From: an uncultured Treponema sp. | Lineage (GTDB): Bacteria; Spirochaetota; Spirochaetia; Treponematales; Treponemataceae | Length of the DNA stretch: 45,554 nucleotides | NCBI GenBank assembly: GCA_934718065.1 | Contig: CAKUZR010000016.1 | Coordinates: 1 to 45,554, forward strand | Direction: 5' to 3' | Part shown: positions 15,848 to 23,796 of the stretch, piece by piece | Layout of the letters: each line of letters opens with the position of its first letter | Numbering within the stretch: position 1 is the first letter of the stretch | Program-made: the position numbers and the translations under genes | The notes under the pieces: model-generated | What the model was told of the DNA's origin: nothing | What the model saw: the letters and a program-made list of their open reading frames with translations, nothing else | Databases searched by the model: none

Positions 15848-16723
15848 ATGCATTTTACAAAGGTGAAAGGAATTCTTTCCGCGCGCAATGGAATGAACAT
15901 TTACCGCGGATGTACGCATGGCTGCATTTACTGTGATTCCCGCAGCCGCTGCTACCAGATTAATCATTTGTTTGAAGACATTGAAGTGAAGCAGAATGCC
16001 GCGGAACTGCTGGAAGAAAAACTTTCCAAAAAACGCAGAAAGTGCATGATTGGAACAGGCGCAATGTGCGATCCTTATATGCACTGCGAGGCGGAGCTTG
16101 GTCTTATGCGCCGCTGCCTTGAAATAATCCGCCGCCACGGTTTTGGAGTCGCGGTTCAGACAAAAAGCAGCTTGATTTTGCGCGATATTAACTTAATAGA
16201 AGAAATCAACCGCAAGGCGAAAGCCGTCGTCCAGACAACGCTTACGACTTTTGATGAAAATCTTTGCCGCATAATCGAGCCTGCCGTCTGCACAACAAAG
16301 GAAAGAGTGAAAATTCTTTCTGAATGCAGGATGCGCGGAATCCCGACGATTGTGTGGCTTTCTCCGTTTTTGCCGTTCATAAACGACACCGAGCAGAATC
16401 TCCGCAGCCTAATCGAGCTCTGCGTCCATCAGAAAGTCCGCGGAATAATGTGCTTCGCAATCGGACTTACGCTCCGCGAAGGAAACCGCGAGTACTTTTA
16501 CAGCCAGCTAGACAGGCATTTCCCCGGCCTTAAGCAGAAATATATTCAAACCTACGGAAATTCCTACGAAGTTACAAGCCCAGAAAACCCGCGCCTGATG
16601 AAAATCCTGTTTTCAGAATGTGAAAAAGCCGGAATCGAATGCCGCGTTGAAAAAGTGTTCGAGTTTCTAGGCTCGTTCCCGGAAGAAAAGCAGAACTTTT
16701 CCCAGGGTGAGTTTGAATTTTAG
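15848..16723 (+). CDS. Radical SAM protein, SPL-like
   Basis: A 291-residue radical SAM enzyme. The cluster motif CTHGCIYC lies near the N-terminus (after MNIYRG), and the body matches the COG1533 group (GTGAMCDPYMHCEAELGLMR, AVQTKSSLILRDINLI, VVQTTLTTFDENL), which is related to spore photoproduct lyase. Proteins of this group bind a 4Fe-4S cluster and SAM; substrates are mostly unknown. No strong ribosome site precedes ATG 15848. Its last 120 bases are duplicated at 17700-17836 after an inserted gene, so the 3' end of the locus exists twice while this copy stays intact. Confidence 0.8.
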   Translation: MHFTKVKGILSARNGMNIYRGCTHGCIYCDSRSRCYQINHLFEDIEVKQNAAELLEEKLSKKRRKCMIGTGAMCDPYMHCEAELGLMRRCLEIIRRHGFGVAVQTKSSLILRDINLIEEINRKAKAVVQTTLTTFDENLCRIIEPAVCTTKERVKILSECRMRGIPTIVWLSPFLPFINDTEQNLRSLIELCVHQKVRGIMCFAIGLTLREGNREYFYSQLDRHFPGLKQKYIQTYGNSYEVTSPENPRLMKILFSECEKAGIECRVEKVFEFLGSFPEEKQNFSQGEFEF

Positions 16724-16740
16724 CGGCGGGCTGAAATATT
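16604..16740 (+). repeat. Direct repeat 2, left copy
   Basis: 137 bases matching 17700-17836 with three mismatches (16607, 16708, 16730). It comprises the 3' end of the radical SAM gene, its stop codon and 17 bases beyond. Confidence 0.95.
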
Positions 16741-16760
16741 CTTATTTTTTATCTTGGGAC

Positions 16761-17489
16761 TTACAAAACCATATAACCGTTGTACAACTCAGACATTTTC
16801 GTATGCTGGTTTGCCAGCGTTTCATAATCTACAAAATCGACGAGTGACTTTATTGGAAGATAAATAGATTGATTTATTTTATCAAAAAATTCATTTTTTC
16901 GTTTTTTATCAGCAACAATGAAAAACTTTGCTCTAAAATCCTGTAATTCAAAAAATTTGTTTAATGAGTTGATGATATTTGTGGAATGTTCTACTTCATA
17001 AAATGCGCTTGGCATTTCTCGCTCATTAAACCAGATTGTATCAATTGTTCTTGCGCGGTTTGTAATTTTCTGATAAGTGAATTCAGGAATATCTGTCATA
17101 GTTGAAATTTCGCCAAGTTTTTTATCAAGAAATAATTTGTTTTTATCTTGTGCAGGAACATAAGTCTTTAAGTTTTTCATATTGCCAATATCAACAATTA
17201 ATCCTTGATAATATGCGTGAGTGAAAACTTCATTCTGTTCTTTTTCATTTTCTTTTATTTGGAATTTCTTCAAAACAGATTCTCGGTAATCAGTTAAAGC
17301 CCAAAGTCCTGGTTGTATTTTGAAAAATTCATTTCTCCGCTGCAAAGAACATCTAATGCTTTCAAAAGGCGTTTTAGTTTTCCAAGCTGATGTATCAACA
17401 TTCTGATTGAGATATGCTAGCGTCGCATATCCGCCGTTTTTTTGCATTGTTTCAATAATATCATCAACTTGTGTATGTTTCTTTTTCAT
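16761..17489 (-). CDS. HTH plus EVExK-like nuclease protein
   Basis: A 242-residue protein. The N-terminal 80 residues look like a winged helix (HARE-HTH-like: DDIIETMQKNGGYATLAYL, FFKIQPGLWALTDYR). The C-terminal half has RARTIDTIWFNE followed by SAFYEVEHSTNIINSLNKF, a D...E-V-E arrangement found in restriction-endonuclease-like proteins. A DNA-cutting role is likely but not shown; no methylase lies next to it. GAGGAG precedes ATG 17489. The gene is AT-rich, opposite in direction to its neighbours, and sits exactly between the two copies of direct repeat 2, which marks it as an insert. Confidence 0.65.
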   Translation of the reverse strand: MKKKHTQVDDIIETMQKNGGYATLAYLNQNVDTSAWKTKTPFESIRCSLQRRNEFFKIQPGLWALTDYRESVLKKFQIKENEKEQNEVFTHAYYQGLIVDIGNMKNLKTYVPAQDKNKLFLDKKLGEISTMTDIPEFTYQKITNRARTIDTIWFNEREMPSAFYEVEHSTNIINSLNKFFELQDFRAKFFIVADKKRKNEFFDKINQSIYLPIKSLVDFVDYETLANQHTKMSELYNGYMVL

Positions 17490-17699
17490 GTGTTTCTCCT
17501 CTATGCGACAGGTTTCTCTTCATTATCATAATGTTCTGATTTTTCTTTATAAAAGGGAGAATTCTGTATTTGTTTCCAAGATAGCGGCGGTTGTTTATTT
17601 GTGTGTAAAACATAGCTTTCTGAAATCCTAGTATACTATATTTTGCTGATTTTTTGAACATAAAACATACATCTATGAATTGCAGTTTATAATCACAGT

Positions 17700-17836
17700 A
17701 TCTTGTTTTCAGAATGTGAAAAAGCCGGAATCGAATGCCGCGTTGAAAAAGTGTTCGAGTTTCTAGGCTCGTTCCCGGAAGAAAAGCAGAACTTTTCCCA
17801 GGGGGAGTTTGAATTTTAGCGGCGGTCTGAAATATT
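17700..17836 (+). repeat. Direct repeat 2, right copy
   Basis: 134 of 137 bases match 16604-16740. It is the tail of a radical SAM gene without the rest of the gene. The offset is 1096 bases. The sequence beyond this copy (CGCCTG...) probably continues the ancestral downstream flank. Confidence 0.95.
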
Positions 17837-17961
17837 TCCGCCTGTTTCTGATGATTTTTTATGCGGAGATGTTCTTGATTCTTCCTTTTTTCTCAGCCAA
17901 TTCTTGCTTTATTTTAAACTGATTTGTTAGGAGTTTTTGGGCGAAAGTCAGTGTATTTCCG

Positions 17962-18072
17962 AAAAAGTAGCTTGATATTATTGTAAAAGTACCTTGCTAC
18001 TTTTTTAAAAGTATCTTGTTATTTTCAGAAAAACATCTTGATACTTTTACAAAAATACCTTTATACTTTTTT
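17962..18072. repeat. Five tandem 22-bp palindromic units
   Basis: Units begin at 17962, 17985, 18007, 18029 and 18051 (periods 23, 22, 22, 22). Consensus AAAAGTAnCTTGnTACTTTT; each unit is itself a palindrome with arms AAAAGTA/TACTTTT, best preserved in the second. The spacing is about two helical turns, so a protein could bind all units on one face. It lies 76 bases upstream of the HU gene. The rest of 17490-18147 holds the promoter side of the gene at 16761-17489 and the right copy of direct repeat 2. Confidence 0.8.
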
Positions 18073-18147
18073 AGAAAGTCGGCGGAAATCAGTCAATTTT
18101 ATGCGGACTTTCAGTTGAATTCTTAGTTAAAAAAGGGCAGAAAACAA

Positions 18148-18534
18148 ATGAAAACTCCGTACAGAATAAGAAAAAGAAAGAATCCGCGAGACATGGAAGC
18201 TCCAGCAATGTATTATCCAACGCCGTTTTACTCCGGTATGATTTCAACAGAAATGCTTTCAGAAGAACTTTCGCACGCCACAACTTTGACTCCGGCTGAC
18301 GTTTCCGCAGTTTTAACAGCACTTTCCGCAAGGATTATTTTTCACATTGAAAGCGGCAGCAAAGTCAAGCTGGACAACTTCGGAATCTTCAAGCTTGCGT
18401 TCAGCGGCAAAGGGCGCAAGGAAAAATCCGAAGTTCACGCCCGCGACATCGACGATGTGCATATTCTTTTTACTCCAGAGGCAAAGCTCAAACGGCTGAT
18501 AAAAAAATTTTCATTTGTAAAGAAAGATTTGTGA
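18148..18534 (+). CDS. HU-family DNA-binding protein
   Basis: A 128-residue HU/IHF-fold protein with an N-terminal basic extension (RIRKRKNPRDMEAP). Core features are the dimerisation helices (TEMLSEELSHATTLTPADVSAV is cut short here: LSEELSHATTLTPADV), the ESGSKVKLDNFGIFKL strand region, and a basic C-terminus (KLKRLIKKFSF). It resembles the HU half of HU-DUF4469 proteins but ends without the Ig-like part. It would bend or coat DNA. The ribosome site is weak. The palindromic array upstream may be its own control region. It converges on the histidine kinase gene. Confidence 0.8.
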   Translation: MKTPYRIRKRKNPRDMEAPAMYYPTPFYSGMISTEMLSEELSHATTLTPADVSAVLTALSARIIFHIESGSKVKLDNFGIFKLAFSGKGRKEKSEVHARDIDDVHILFTPEAKLKRLIKKFSFVKKDL

Positions 18535-18548
18535 AAAGATCCGGCCAG

Positions 18549-19907
18549 TTAAATCTCCACTGTAAACCTCACGCAGCTTTTTCCTTTTTCATTTTTTGTG
18601 TTGCAGACTTTGATTGTTCCGCCGTGGAGGCGAGCTATTGCCTGTGCGATTGAAAGTCCAAGGCCGGAGCCTTCGCTGCTTCTTGAGCGGTCGCCGCGGT
18701 AAAGGCGGTCAAAGACGTGGGGAATGTCTTCCTCGGCGATTGCGCCTGTGTTCAGAATTTCAATTGATGTGCGCTCTTCATTGTTTTTGCTGATTTGAAG
18801 CGCGACTTTTCCGCCTTCAACTGTGTACTGGAATGCGTTCTGTAAGATATTTGAAACGCAGCGCATAAGAAGAAGCGGGTCCGCCTTGAATGAATAGTCC
18901 GGCGGGCATTTTTTTTCAACGCCGAACTGTATTTTCTTTTTTTCGGCAAGAAACGCAAACCGGGCGGAAACATCATCGGCAAATTTCCATGCGTTCAAGT
19001 CCGCAAGAGCAATTTTCATTTCCGGGGATTCAAATCGGCTTAAGTCCTGAAGGTTGCACACGAGTTTTTCTATAGTCATAAGCTCGGAATAAAGGGCTGC
19101 AAAACGTTCCGCGGTCGCTTCAAGAACTCCGTCGTTCATTCCTTCCACCTGCATTTTTACGGCTGTAAGCGGAGTCCGCAGGTCGTGGGAAATATCCTGC
19201 ATCCACTGGCGGCGCAAAGTTTCCTCGTGCAAAAGGCGGCTTTTAAGCTGCTGGACTGAATTCAAGATTCTGTCGAATTCATTCACGCCTAGCACAGACA
19301 TTTCCTTTTTCATCAAATCAGGAGATGAGATATAGTCCGCAAGAACTTTTGTTTTTTTTGAAAGCATTGAGGAAATCAGGATTGAAGCGGCGATTGTGAT
19401 TGCAACTGCGAGCGCAATTCCGGCGAAAAGTCCTTTTTCCATAGTTGAAACGAAAATCCGGTTTGCCTTGTAAGCAAGAAATCCTATGTTGTCCGCGCAA
19501 AGATACGCTATGGTTTCATCGCCGTCTTTTATCTGAATCGGCGTGTTCAGCGCCATAAATGTTGAAAGCGAGCCTACGGATTTTTCAACTTCTTCCTGCG
19601 TGCAGACTTTTCCTTTTTCAAGAAGAATGACGGGCTTTTTGCTTTTGTCAAAAATGTAGATATAAAGGGAGTCCGTTGTGTAGGGCATTACCGCTTTTTC
19701 AAGCTCCGAGGATGAAAGGTCTCCGGCAAGCCTGTATGTTTTTGAGATAGCCGGAAGAATCATAGACACAAAGTCGTTTCTTTTGCCGGCGTTCCACTCG
19801 TTGATTGAGCGGCTTACAGAAACCGTGAAGATGATTGACATTGCTGCAATCACGGCGAAAGAGACTGCGATAAATCCAGTTAGAATTCTTGTGAAAATTG
19901 ACTTCAT
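18549..19907 (-). CDS. Sensor histidine kinase
   Basis: A 452-residue membrane kinase. It has a first membrane helix (ILTGFIAVSFAVIAAMSII), a periplasmic sensor domain of about 140 residues, a second helix (GIALAVAITIAASILISSML), a HAMP-like linker, the H-box SHDLRTPLTAVK (about residue 245), the N-box NILQNAFQYT and the G-box GSGLGLSIAQA. It phosphorylates the regulator encoded just upstream. The start at 19907 overlaps the regulator stop in an ATGA arrangement; an open extension to 19976 is only overlap with that gene. Signal unknown. Confidence 0.9.
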   Translation of the reverse strand: MKSIFTRILTGFIAVSFAVIAAMSIIFTVSVSRSINEWNAGKRNDFVSMILPAISKTYRLAGDLSSSELEKAVMPYTTDSLYIYIFDKSKKPVILLEKGKVCTQEEVEKSVGSLSTFMALNTPIQIKDGDETIAYLCADNIGFLAYKANRIFVSTMEKGLFAGIALAVAITIAASILISSMLSKKTKVLADYISSPDLMKKEMSVLGVNEFDRILNSVQQLKSRLLHEETLRRQWMQDISHDLRTPLTAVKMQVEGMNDGVLEATAERFAALYSELMTIEKLVCNLQDLSRFESPEMKIALADLNAWKFADDVSARFAFLAEKKKIQFGVEKKCPPDYSFKADPLLLMRCVSNILQNAFQYTVEGGKVALQISKNNEERTSIEILNTGAIAEEDIPHVFDRLYRGDRSRSSEGSGLGLSIAQAIARLHGGTIKVCNTKNEKGKSCVRFTVEI

Positions 19908-20608
19908 GCCTTGTTTTTGGAATCCGCCTTTGTTCCGTTGAACCTGTAGCCAAATCCGCGCACCGTGGTAATCCACTGCTGCCCGATTTTTGAGCGCAGG
20001 TTTGCCATGTGCGTGTCAATTGTCCGTTCCGAGCCTTCAAAAAAATAGTCCAGACATTCGCTTAAAAGCTGTTCCCGGGAAACAACCTGCCCGGCGTTTG
20101 ACGCAAGATACAGAAGAATTTTCCATTCTGTTCCTGTTAGGCTTACAGTTTTTCCGTCTGAAAGGACAATGTGCTTCGCCTCGTCAATGACAAAAACTGA
20201 TTTTTCAAAATGCCATTCGCCGGAAGCGGAGCCCTGGTTTTCTGCTTTGCCGCTTCTTCTTAAAAGCGCATGAACCCGCAGGACAAGCTCTTTTGCGGAG
20301 AACGGCTTGCAGATGTAGTCGTCCGCGCCAAGCTCAAATCCTAGAATTCTGTCTGACTCCGAATCTTTTGCCGTCAAGAAGACAAGCGGAATATCGCTTT
20401 GCGCCCTGATTTCCTTTGCAAGGGCAAAGCCGCTTCCGTCCGGCAGCATTACGTCAAGAATCGCAAGGTCGGCGGTGTTTCTTTTTATTGCATCAAGAAC
20501 TCCTGAAATTCCGCCGAATTCAAGCGTTTTGTAGCCGTCAAGCTTTAAGTAGCCGGAAACAGCATCTCGAATCAGCATATTGTCCTCAACGATTATTATG
20601 CACGCCAT
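19904..20608 (-). CDS. OmpR-family response regulator
   Basis: A 234-residue regulator. The receiver domain has the acidic pocket VEDN, phosphoacceptor D52 in LAILDVMLPDG, the threonine in FLTAKD and the lysine in CKPFSAKEL. The C-terminal winged helix is of the OmpR/PhoB type (TGTEWKILLYLASNAG, then RTIDTHMANLRSKIG). Its stop overlaps the kinase ATG by four bases and it starts two bases after the stop of the periplasmic gene 20611-21516, so the three form one operon. Confidence 0.92.
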   Translation of the reverse strand: MACIIIVEDNMLIRDAVSGYLKLDGYKTLEFGGISGVLDAIKRNTADLAILDVMLPDGSGFALAKEIRAQSDIPLVFLTAKDSESDRILGFELGADDYICKPFSAKELVLRVHALLRRSGKAENQGSASGEWHFEKSVFVIDEAKHIVLSDGKTVSLTGTEWKILLYLASNAGQVVSREQLLSECLDYFFEGSERTIDTHMANLRSKIGQQWITTVRGFGYRFNGTKADSKNKA

Positions 20609-20610
20609 TG

Positions 20611-21516
20611 TTAGTTTTCCTTTGGAGCTGGCTTGCTGTACTGAAAAATCCTGAAGATAATTCCAGAGGAATTTTTTTCAACAGCAAGGTTTCCGTTCCA
20701 GTCGTAGAAGAATTCTTTTTCAGCGGTTGTTTTTCCCTCGGCGTTTTTCAAGACTGAGTGAATCAGATTTCCGCCGGAAAAACTTCGTGTTTCCTCTGTT
20801 TTAAGTGTTCCGTCCGCGCCAAGAATTCTTATCAGATTTGAGTTTCCATTTGAGTATGAATAGTTCACGCTTTCGTAGAATCCGCTTCCGTCATATTTTT
20901 TTTCCTGTGCCAAGGTCGCGTCTGCATTGTAGATGTATTCAATCCGCTTGAAAAGCCTGTTGTCGGCATAGAATGATGAATAGTCTTTTATGCGTCCGTC
21001 TTCCGTGTAGGCATATTTTTCAACAAAGCTAAGCTGGCCGTCCGCTGAATAAGACTTGCATTCCGACACTTTTGATTTTTCATTGTAGGAATATTCTGCC
21101 TTCCATTCAACTTGGGATTCGCCGGAATAAGATGTCTCGCTGGCAAGAAGTCCTTTCTCGTTGTAGATGTAGGCATACCGCCATTTGATGTTCTTTGAGG
21201 AGTCAAGCCCGGTGATTTCAGAAATGCTGCCGTTTTCCAGAAATTTCCGCCCGATGACTGTTTTTTCCGCGCCGTTTTCGTCAAACTGTTTTTCTGACAC
21301 AATCTTTCCGTCTGAAAATTCAACTGAACTGTACTTTCTTAGATTGTCCGCGGATGTTCCTCGGTATTCTGTAACGCTTGAAATCTGACCATGGAATTTC
21401 TGGGATTCTCCCAGTGTGTTTTTTGAAATGAAAAGCGTGCTTTGGGCAAATGCTGCTCCGGCTCCAGAAAGCAAGATGCAGACAGTCATTATGTAAAAAC
21501 GGTGAAATGTATTCAC
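20611..21516 (-). CDS. Secreted YD/RHS-like repeat protein
   Basis: A 301-residue exported protein. It begins at GTG 21516 (AGAGG just upstream) and has a signal peptide ending GAGAAFAQS. The mature part is made of tandem beta units of about 20 residues of the type YIYNEKGLLASETSY, EYSYNEKSKVSECKSY, KYAYTEDGRIKDYSSF, as in RHS/YD or MORN-like proteins. Such repeats bind ligands or carbohydrate. It leads the operon with the regulator and kinase, so it could act as, or be measured by, the sensor. An alternative TTG start lies at 21537. Confidence 0.75.
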   Translation of the reverse strand: MNTFHRFYIMTVCILLSGAGAAFAQSTLFISKNTLGESQKFHGQISSVTEYRGTSADNLRKYSSVEFSDGKIVSEKQFDENGAEKTVIGRKFLENGSISEITGLDSSKNIKWRYAYIYNEKGLLASETSYSGESQVEWKAEYSYNEKSKVSECKSYSADGQLSFVEKYAYTEDGRIKDYSSFYADNRLFKRIEYIYNADATLAQEKKYDGSGFYESVNYSYSNGNSNLIRILGADGTLKTEETRSFSGGNLIHSVLKNAEGKTTAEKEFFYDWNGNLAVEKNSSGIIFRIFQYSKPAPKEN

Positions 21517-21596
21517 TTTAAAACCTCTTTGCAACAATTTTCTGTATTATAATAAATTTCAAAAAATGTTTTCAATATACAAAAAGACTCGTAAAA

Positions 21597-21645
21597 GAAA
21601 AGCGGCAGAAGTGAATTAATTTTAAATTCAATTCCGCCGCTTTTT
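21597..21645 (-). terminator. Hairpin terminator
   Basis: AAAAGCGGC...GTGAATT pairs with AATTCAATTC.GCCGCTTTT around a short AT-rich loop. Read on the minus strand it is followed by TTTTCTTTT, so it should end the 22066-21818 transcript. The plus side also has a T-run. Confidence 0.7.
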
Positions 21646-21668
21646 ACTGGATGGAAGGCTTTGTTTGT

Positions 21669-21819
21669 GCGGAGTTTTAATGCTCCGCCTGCACGATGCT
21701 TTTATTCGTGCGGAGGGGCAAATATCCCGACGCTTTCGTTGTATAAAGGATATTTGAGCCGACTGCAATACCTTATAAGAACGAACGATACCTTGCTGCT
21801 TGCGGCGAGGTTATCGTTC
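21669..21819. repeat. Cluster of four hairpins
   Basis: Stems: GCGGAG/CTCCGC (21669-21688), GCACGA/TCGTGC (21691-21711), CAAATATCC/GGATATTTG (21719-21756), GAACGATA/TATCGTTC (21783-21819). The last overlaps the stop codon of the lipoprotein gene. No protein is encoded here that I trust. Together with 21517-21660 this explains the whole gap: promoter side of the repeat protein gene, terminator, hairpins. Confidence 0.6.
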
Positions 21820-22066
21820 ATTCAGAGGCTGGAACGGAACCATCATTGTTCTGATGAGCCTGCTGTTCTGTCTGCTGAAGTCCGTCCTGATTTTCAGTTT
21901 CTGATGGAAGCTCTTCATTTGAAGCTGGATTTTCTGTTTCGCTCTGAACTGCCGGTGCAGATTCCGAAGCTGACGCATCCGCTTTTTTTGTGCCTGCGCA
22001 AGAGAACATCATTGCCGCAAAAGCCGCCATTGATACTGCCAAAATTGTTTTTTTTGCTGTTTTCAT
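21818..22066 (-). CDS. Small acidic lipoprotein
   Basis: An 82-residue lipoprotein. The signal sequence ends in the lipobox MFSCAGTKK; the mature part is disordered, rich in Glu, Gln, Ser and Asn (PSETENQDGLQQTEQQAH). AGGAG lies before ATG 22066. It follows the fasciclin gene by 31 bases on the same strand. Function unknown; such tails often act as periplasmic or surface spacers. An open plus-strand frame covers the same region but lacks any protein feature. Confidence 0.75.
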   Translation of the reverse strand: MKTAKKTILAVSMAAFAAMMFSCAGTKKADASASESAPAVQSETENPASNEELPSETENQDGLQQTEQQAHQNNDGSVPASE

Positions 22067-22097
22067 ATTTTTCTCCTGGTTTATGTTTATTTCCCTT

Positions 22098-22634
22098 TTA
22101 TTTTGACAAAGCTACAGATGTTTCTGTGAAGTTGCTTGAAAGACGAAGCACAGATACATTTTCATCTGAACTGTCTGAAAGTCCTGCGACCGCGACATTG
22201 TTTATAAGAATTTCAGAATCCTTTACTTCTACAGGAAGGTCTTTTCCTGAAACTGCTTTTACTGAAGTTTTTGATTCAAGAGATTCTTTTGTAAGTTTTT
22301 CCGGAACAATATAGTCAGCTATGTTCTGCGAGATTCTTCCTGTGTCGGCGACAGCGTCAATCGGGGCAAGAACTGTAACTCCGGTTTCTGAGGCAATGTC
22401 GCTTATTTTTTCAGAGGAGCTTTTAAGGACTTCCGCGAAGATTTTTATTCCGTCAACATTTTCAATTGATTTTGAAATTTCCTGGGCGGAAAGCGTCTGG
22501 TCGTCTGAGTTTTCGCTCAAAGTTTCCGCCGCAGTCTGGCTGTTTAGAGTTTCAGCAGAAAATCCTGCTCCCTGTGCGAATGCTGCCGCTGCAAAAATAG
22601 CCGCTGCGCTTAAAGTTAAAACTGTCTTTTTCAT
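22098..22634 (-). CDS. Exported fasciclin (FAS1)-domain protein
   Basis: A 178-residue secreted protein. The signal peptide ends AAAAFAQG. One FAS1-like domain is visible: FAEVLKSSSEKI, VTVLAPIDAVADTG, IADYIVPEKLTKESLES, SEILINNVAVAG, in the usual order of H1 and H2 boxes. FAS1 domains mediate adhesion or binding at the cell surface. I use ATG 22634 (AAGGG upstream) since the frame ahead has no export signal. It is probably co-transcribed with the lipoprotein gene downstream. Confidence 0.75.
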   Translation of the reverse strand: MKKTVLTLSAAAIFAAAAFAQGAGFSAETLNSQTAAETLSENSDDQTLSAQEISKSIENVDGIKIFAEVLKSSSEKISDIASETGVTVLAPIDAVADTGRISQNIADYIVPEKLTKESLESKTSVKAVSGKDLPVEVKDSEILINNVAVAGLSDSSDENVSVLRLSSNFTETSVALSK

Positions 22635-22886
22635 AAAATAACCCTTGCTCAAAAAACATACGGAGGCTTTTTTGCTAACGGACTTTGACGCACAAGCATC
22701 TATTCCGTCTCCTTTGTCTTTTGACAAGGCAATAGTAGAATTTTACTTTCAAGGTTTTTTATTGGAAATGTCAAGATTTTGCAAAGATTGAAAATAATTT
22801 GAAAAAGGAACTGGCAAAACTGACGGATTCGTTTGTGAAGAAGAATTTGTGAATTTCAGCTTGCAACTTTCAGCTTTGCTTTTTTA

Positions 22887-22915
22887 TTGAGAAAGCCACA
22901 GAAATATGCTATTCT
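22887..22915 (+). promoter_or_regulatory. Promoter ahead of the DUF3791 remnant
   Basis: TTGAGA (22887-22892) and TATTCT (22910-22915), 17 bases apart. It points at the GTG at 22936. Nothing else was found in 22728-22886 beyond A-rich sequence. Confidence 0.4.
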
Positions 22916-22935
22916 AAATTTATTGGCGGTTTATA

Positions 22936-23086
22936 GTGTCAGCGGTACCTGTAAAAGACAAAATAGAATACACCGTTTCTCTTGTAAGCGAATTTGCAAA
23001 AAGATATTCGCTTTCTACGATTTTCAAAGTCCTCTTTATGTTTACGATTATTTAAAAAATGAAATCAGGACTGGGAAACTGCAATA
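22936..23086 (+). pseudogene. Frameshifted DUF3791-like remnant
   Basis: The first frame gives VSAVPVKDKIEYTVSLVSEF then AKRYSLS; after about 23010 a different frame continues with FYDFQSPLYVYDYLKNE. Joined, these resemble the small DUF3791 proteins that pair with DUF3990 genes in abortive-infection-like modules. The first frame stops at 23053. No DUF3990 gene follows. The family call is from memory and the join is inference. Confidence 0.45.
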
Positions 23087-23215
23087 GATTTTGTTTGCTG
23101 ATAAAGAAATTTTCATTTGTGAATTTCAAACCTTTTCGCTTCATTGAATTTTTTGGAAAATTGCATTAGATTTTTTTTGTTGCGCTGGCAGGCGGGATGA
23201 AAACAGGAAATTCAA

Positions 23216-23668
23216 TTGAAGAAATTACAGACATCGCATGAAGAAACAGTTAGACTTGACTACATCTTGAACCAGATTGACGCGGTTTACCACAAGGCGA
23301 GCGTAAAAAGTTCGCTTTCAGACAGCGAATCCTGGATTTTTTATTTTCTTTATGACATTGGCGCGCCGTGCAGTCAGAGCGAAATCTGGCGTTGCTACGG
23401 AATCAGCCGCAAAACAATAAATTCCGCGCTCGCAAAACTTGAATCAAAGAACCTTGTGAAGCGCACAAGCGGCGGCGGAAGGAACGTGGTTGTTTCTCTT
23501 ACCGACGAAGGTCTTGCATTTGCCGAAAAGTTCATTGCTCCGATGATTGCCGCGGAAAATTCCGTTTTTGACTCGTGGCCGCAGGAAGAAAAGGAGCAGA
23601 TTATTTCCCTCGCCGAAAAATACAGAACCTGCCTTTCCCAGGAGTTCCAGAAGCGCGGCCTGGTTTGA
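23216..23668 (+). CDS. MarR-family regulator
   Basis: A 150-residue winged-helix regulator: SDSESWIFYFLYDIGAPCSQ, then the recognition helix SRKTINSALAKLESKNLV and the wing RTSGGGRNVVVSLTDEG. It starts at TTG 23216 with AGGAAATTC ahead; no in-frame ATG exists near the start. MarR proteins commonly control a neighbouring efflux gene. The nearest candidate here is the MATE exporter at 29279, now 5.6 kb away behind the ATPase and defence genes. Confidence 0.85.
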   Translation: MKKLQTSHEETVRLDYILNQIDAVYHKASVKSSLSDSESWIFYFLYDIGAPCSQSEIWRCYGISRKTINSALAKLESKNLVKRTSGGGRNVVVSLTDEGLAFAEKFIAPMIAAENSVFDSWPQEEKEQIISLAEKYRTCLSQEFQKRGLV

Positions 23669-23753
23669 TTTACGATGTCCGGCTGGTTCGGCTTCCGGAA
23701 TTGTAAAAGCTATTGATGAAAAATACAGAGCGTAAAGATTGAAAATTTATTTG

Positions 23754-23794
23754 TTTTCGACTAATCTATTATTCAATCGTAGATTAGTCGAAAA
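23754..23794. promoter_or_regulatory. Perfect 15-bp inverted repeat before the ATPase start
   Basis: TTTTCGACTAATCTA (23754-23768) and TAGATTAGTCGAAAA (23780-23794) are exact complements around 11 bases. It ends two bases before ATG 23797 and no ribosome site is seen outside the stem. It could be an operator or an RNA hairpin hiding the start. Confidence 0.75.
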
Positions 23795-23796
23795 AT

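Noticed and set aside
17962..18072. CRISPR array
   Set aside because: The units are contiguous with no spacers and no cas genes lie nearby.
21661..22314. Plus-strand 217-residue open frame
   Set aside because: It runs through hairpins and antisense to two exported-protein genes that have ribosome sites and signal peptides.
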